A stretch of DNA of 16,095 nt from Bacillota bacterium (lineage in GTDB: Bacteria; Bacillota; Bacilli; Alicyclobacillales; SLC66): NCBI GenBank assembly GCA_021821225.1, contig JAKACR010000034.1, forward strand, positions 1 to 16,095, given 5' to 3'. Position 1 is the first letter of the stretch. Every line of letters starts with the position of its first letter. Shown here piece after piece: positions 15,426 through 16,095 of the stretch. The notes beneath the pieces were generated by a model that did not search any database, was not told the origin of the DNA, and saw nothing but the letters and a program-made list of their open reading frames with translations. The position numbers and the translations under genes are program-made.

Positions 15426-15459
15426 CAGGGTACCAACGGTTTCCCTGGAGGAATGACCC

Positions 15460-16095
15460 TTGCCTATTCGCCTGAATGGAATTGTCGCGGCCTGCCTGGC
15501 GATCGTCCTGGCGGTCGGAAGTGCGATTGCACCGGCGCCCGCACGAGCGGCGCATACCGCAGATGTGACCCCCAACCTGGCTCCCTTGGCCAAAGCTGCC
15601 ATTCTGATGGACGCGATGACAGGAACGGTGCTGTACGAGAAGAATGCGCACGCCCGTCTTCCCATTGCAAGCGTGACAAAAATCCCGACAATGCTGCTTG
15701 TATTTGACGCGGTGTCCCAGGGACGGGCGCACTGGCGGGATTTCGTGCGGACATCCGACCATGCGGCAAGCATGGGAGGATCGCAGATTTTCCTGGAACC
15801 GGGAGAGCGCATGACGCTGCACGATCTCATGAAAGGGATTGCGATCGGTTCGGGCAATGACGCCGCAGTGGCCGCGGCAGAGCATATCGCCGGGACTGAG
15901 GGCGGCTTCGTGAACATGATGAATGCGCGCGCGGCTGCTCTGGGACTGCGCGAATCGCATTTTGCAAATGCGAACGGTCTGTCCGCGCCGAATCATTATT
16001 CTAGCGCCTACGATCTGGCCGTCCTCTCGCGGGAGCTGCTCAAATACGGCTCAATCGTGAGGTTCACGGGCGTCTACAGCGATTATCTGCGCAAG
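15460..16095 (+). CDS. dacF: D-alanyl-D-alanine carboxypeptidase DacF, N-terminal part (cut by window end)
   Basis: A penicillin-binding-protein-type serine carboxypeptidase that removes the terminal D-Ala from peptidoglycan stem peptides; in Bacillus DacF acts in forespore cortex formation. The visible 212 codons start at TTG 15460, 8 nt after a GGAGG at 15447-15451. Residues 1-30 are a signal peptide with hydrophobic core IVAACLAIVLAVGSAIA and a likely cleavage after Ala-Arg-Ala at 28-30. The catalytic Ser71-x-x-Lys74 is in ASVTK, and the second motif Ser131-Gly-Asn133 is in IGSGND. The third motif (KTG) would lie beyond the window. Other family members such as DacA/DacB have the same motifs; position after deoB-pdp points to DacF. 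The gap to pdp is 48 nt with no terminator seen. Confidence 0.9.
   Translation, partial: MPIRLNGIVAACLAIVLAVGSAIAPAPARAAHTADVTPNLAPLAKAAILMDAMTGTVLYEKNAHARLPIASVTKIPTMLLVFDAVSQGRAHWRDFVRTSDHAASMGGSQIFLEPGERMTLHDLMKGIAIGSGNDAAVAAAEHIAGTEGGFVNMMNARAAALGLRESHFANANGLSAPNHYSSAYDLAVLSRELLKYGSIVRFTGVYSDYLRK

Noticed and set aside
14506..15996. 496-codon minus-strand open frame across pdp and dacF
   Set aside because: Shadow of two well-supported plus-strand genes; composition is Arg/Cys/His-rich and no motif is present.

Overview
The window looks like chromosomal DNA from a GC-rich, endospore-forming member of the Bacillota (Bacilli), most like the Alicyclobacillaceae or a neighbouring family. The evidence is the gene content and order. 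A NudF / PHP-nuclease / SpoIIM / YqzK / XerD / phosphopentomutase / DacF series parallels the corresponding Bacillus chromosome segment. Start codons sit behind strong GGAGG-type ribosome sites, and there are sporulation genes and a good sigma-F-like promoter. The family-level assignment is inference. I see no rRNA, tRNA, CRISPR array, insertion sequence or phage gene.

Left part, minus strand (1-2024): malate dehydrogenase (mdh), then a likely terminator, then a 279-residue protein I do not recognise except for a DUF3886/YqkE-like tail, then the first seven codons of a further gene that leaves the window at position 1. The 170-bp spacer at 2025-2194 is divergent. It carries an extended -10 promoter for the plus-strand genes, preceded by two tandem 15-bp copies of a CCAAnnnTTGG motif that could be an operator.

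Middle, plus strand (2195-9338): a probable operon for propionyl-/methylmalonyl-CoA metabolism. It encodes the catalytic large subunit of methylmalonyl-CoA mutase; a single protein joining the B12-binding mutase subunit to methylmalonyl-CoA epimerase; and an acyl-CoA carboxyltransferase beta subunit of the PccB/MmdA/YqjD group. These three would carry propionyl-CoA to succinyl-CoA, with mdh next door in the TCA cycle, but no biotin carboxylase, biotin carrier or MeaB chaperone lies in the window. The operon continues with a YqjE/PepT-like M20 peptidase, the ADP-ribose pyrophosphatase NudF and an endonuclease-Q-like PHP nuclease.

Right part, plus strand (9464-16095): a divergent SpoIIM, an RNHCP zinc-ribbon protein, alanine dehydrogenase (ald), a very short YqzK-like membrane protein, tyrosine recombinase XerD, phosphopentomutase (deoB), pyrimidine-nucleoside phosphorylase (pdp) and the start of the sporulation D-Ala-D-Ala carboxypeptidase dacF, cut by the window end. 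xerD-deoB-pdp overlap by ATGA junctions and are probably translationally coupled. DeoB and Pdp form a nucleoside salvage pair; no purine-nucleoside phosphorylase lies between them.

The most unusual items are the B12-binding/epimerase fusion, the tandem repeat over the mutase promoter, an in-frame duplication at the start of the fusion gene, the unrecognised 279-residue protein and the altered active-site loop of DeoB. Nothing here is clearly a wholly new system; most genes belong to known families.
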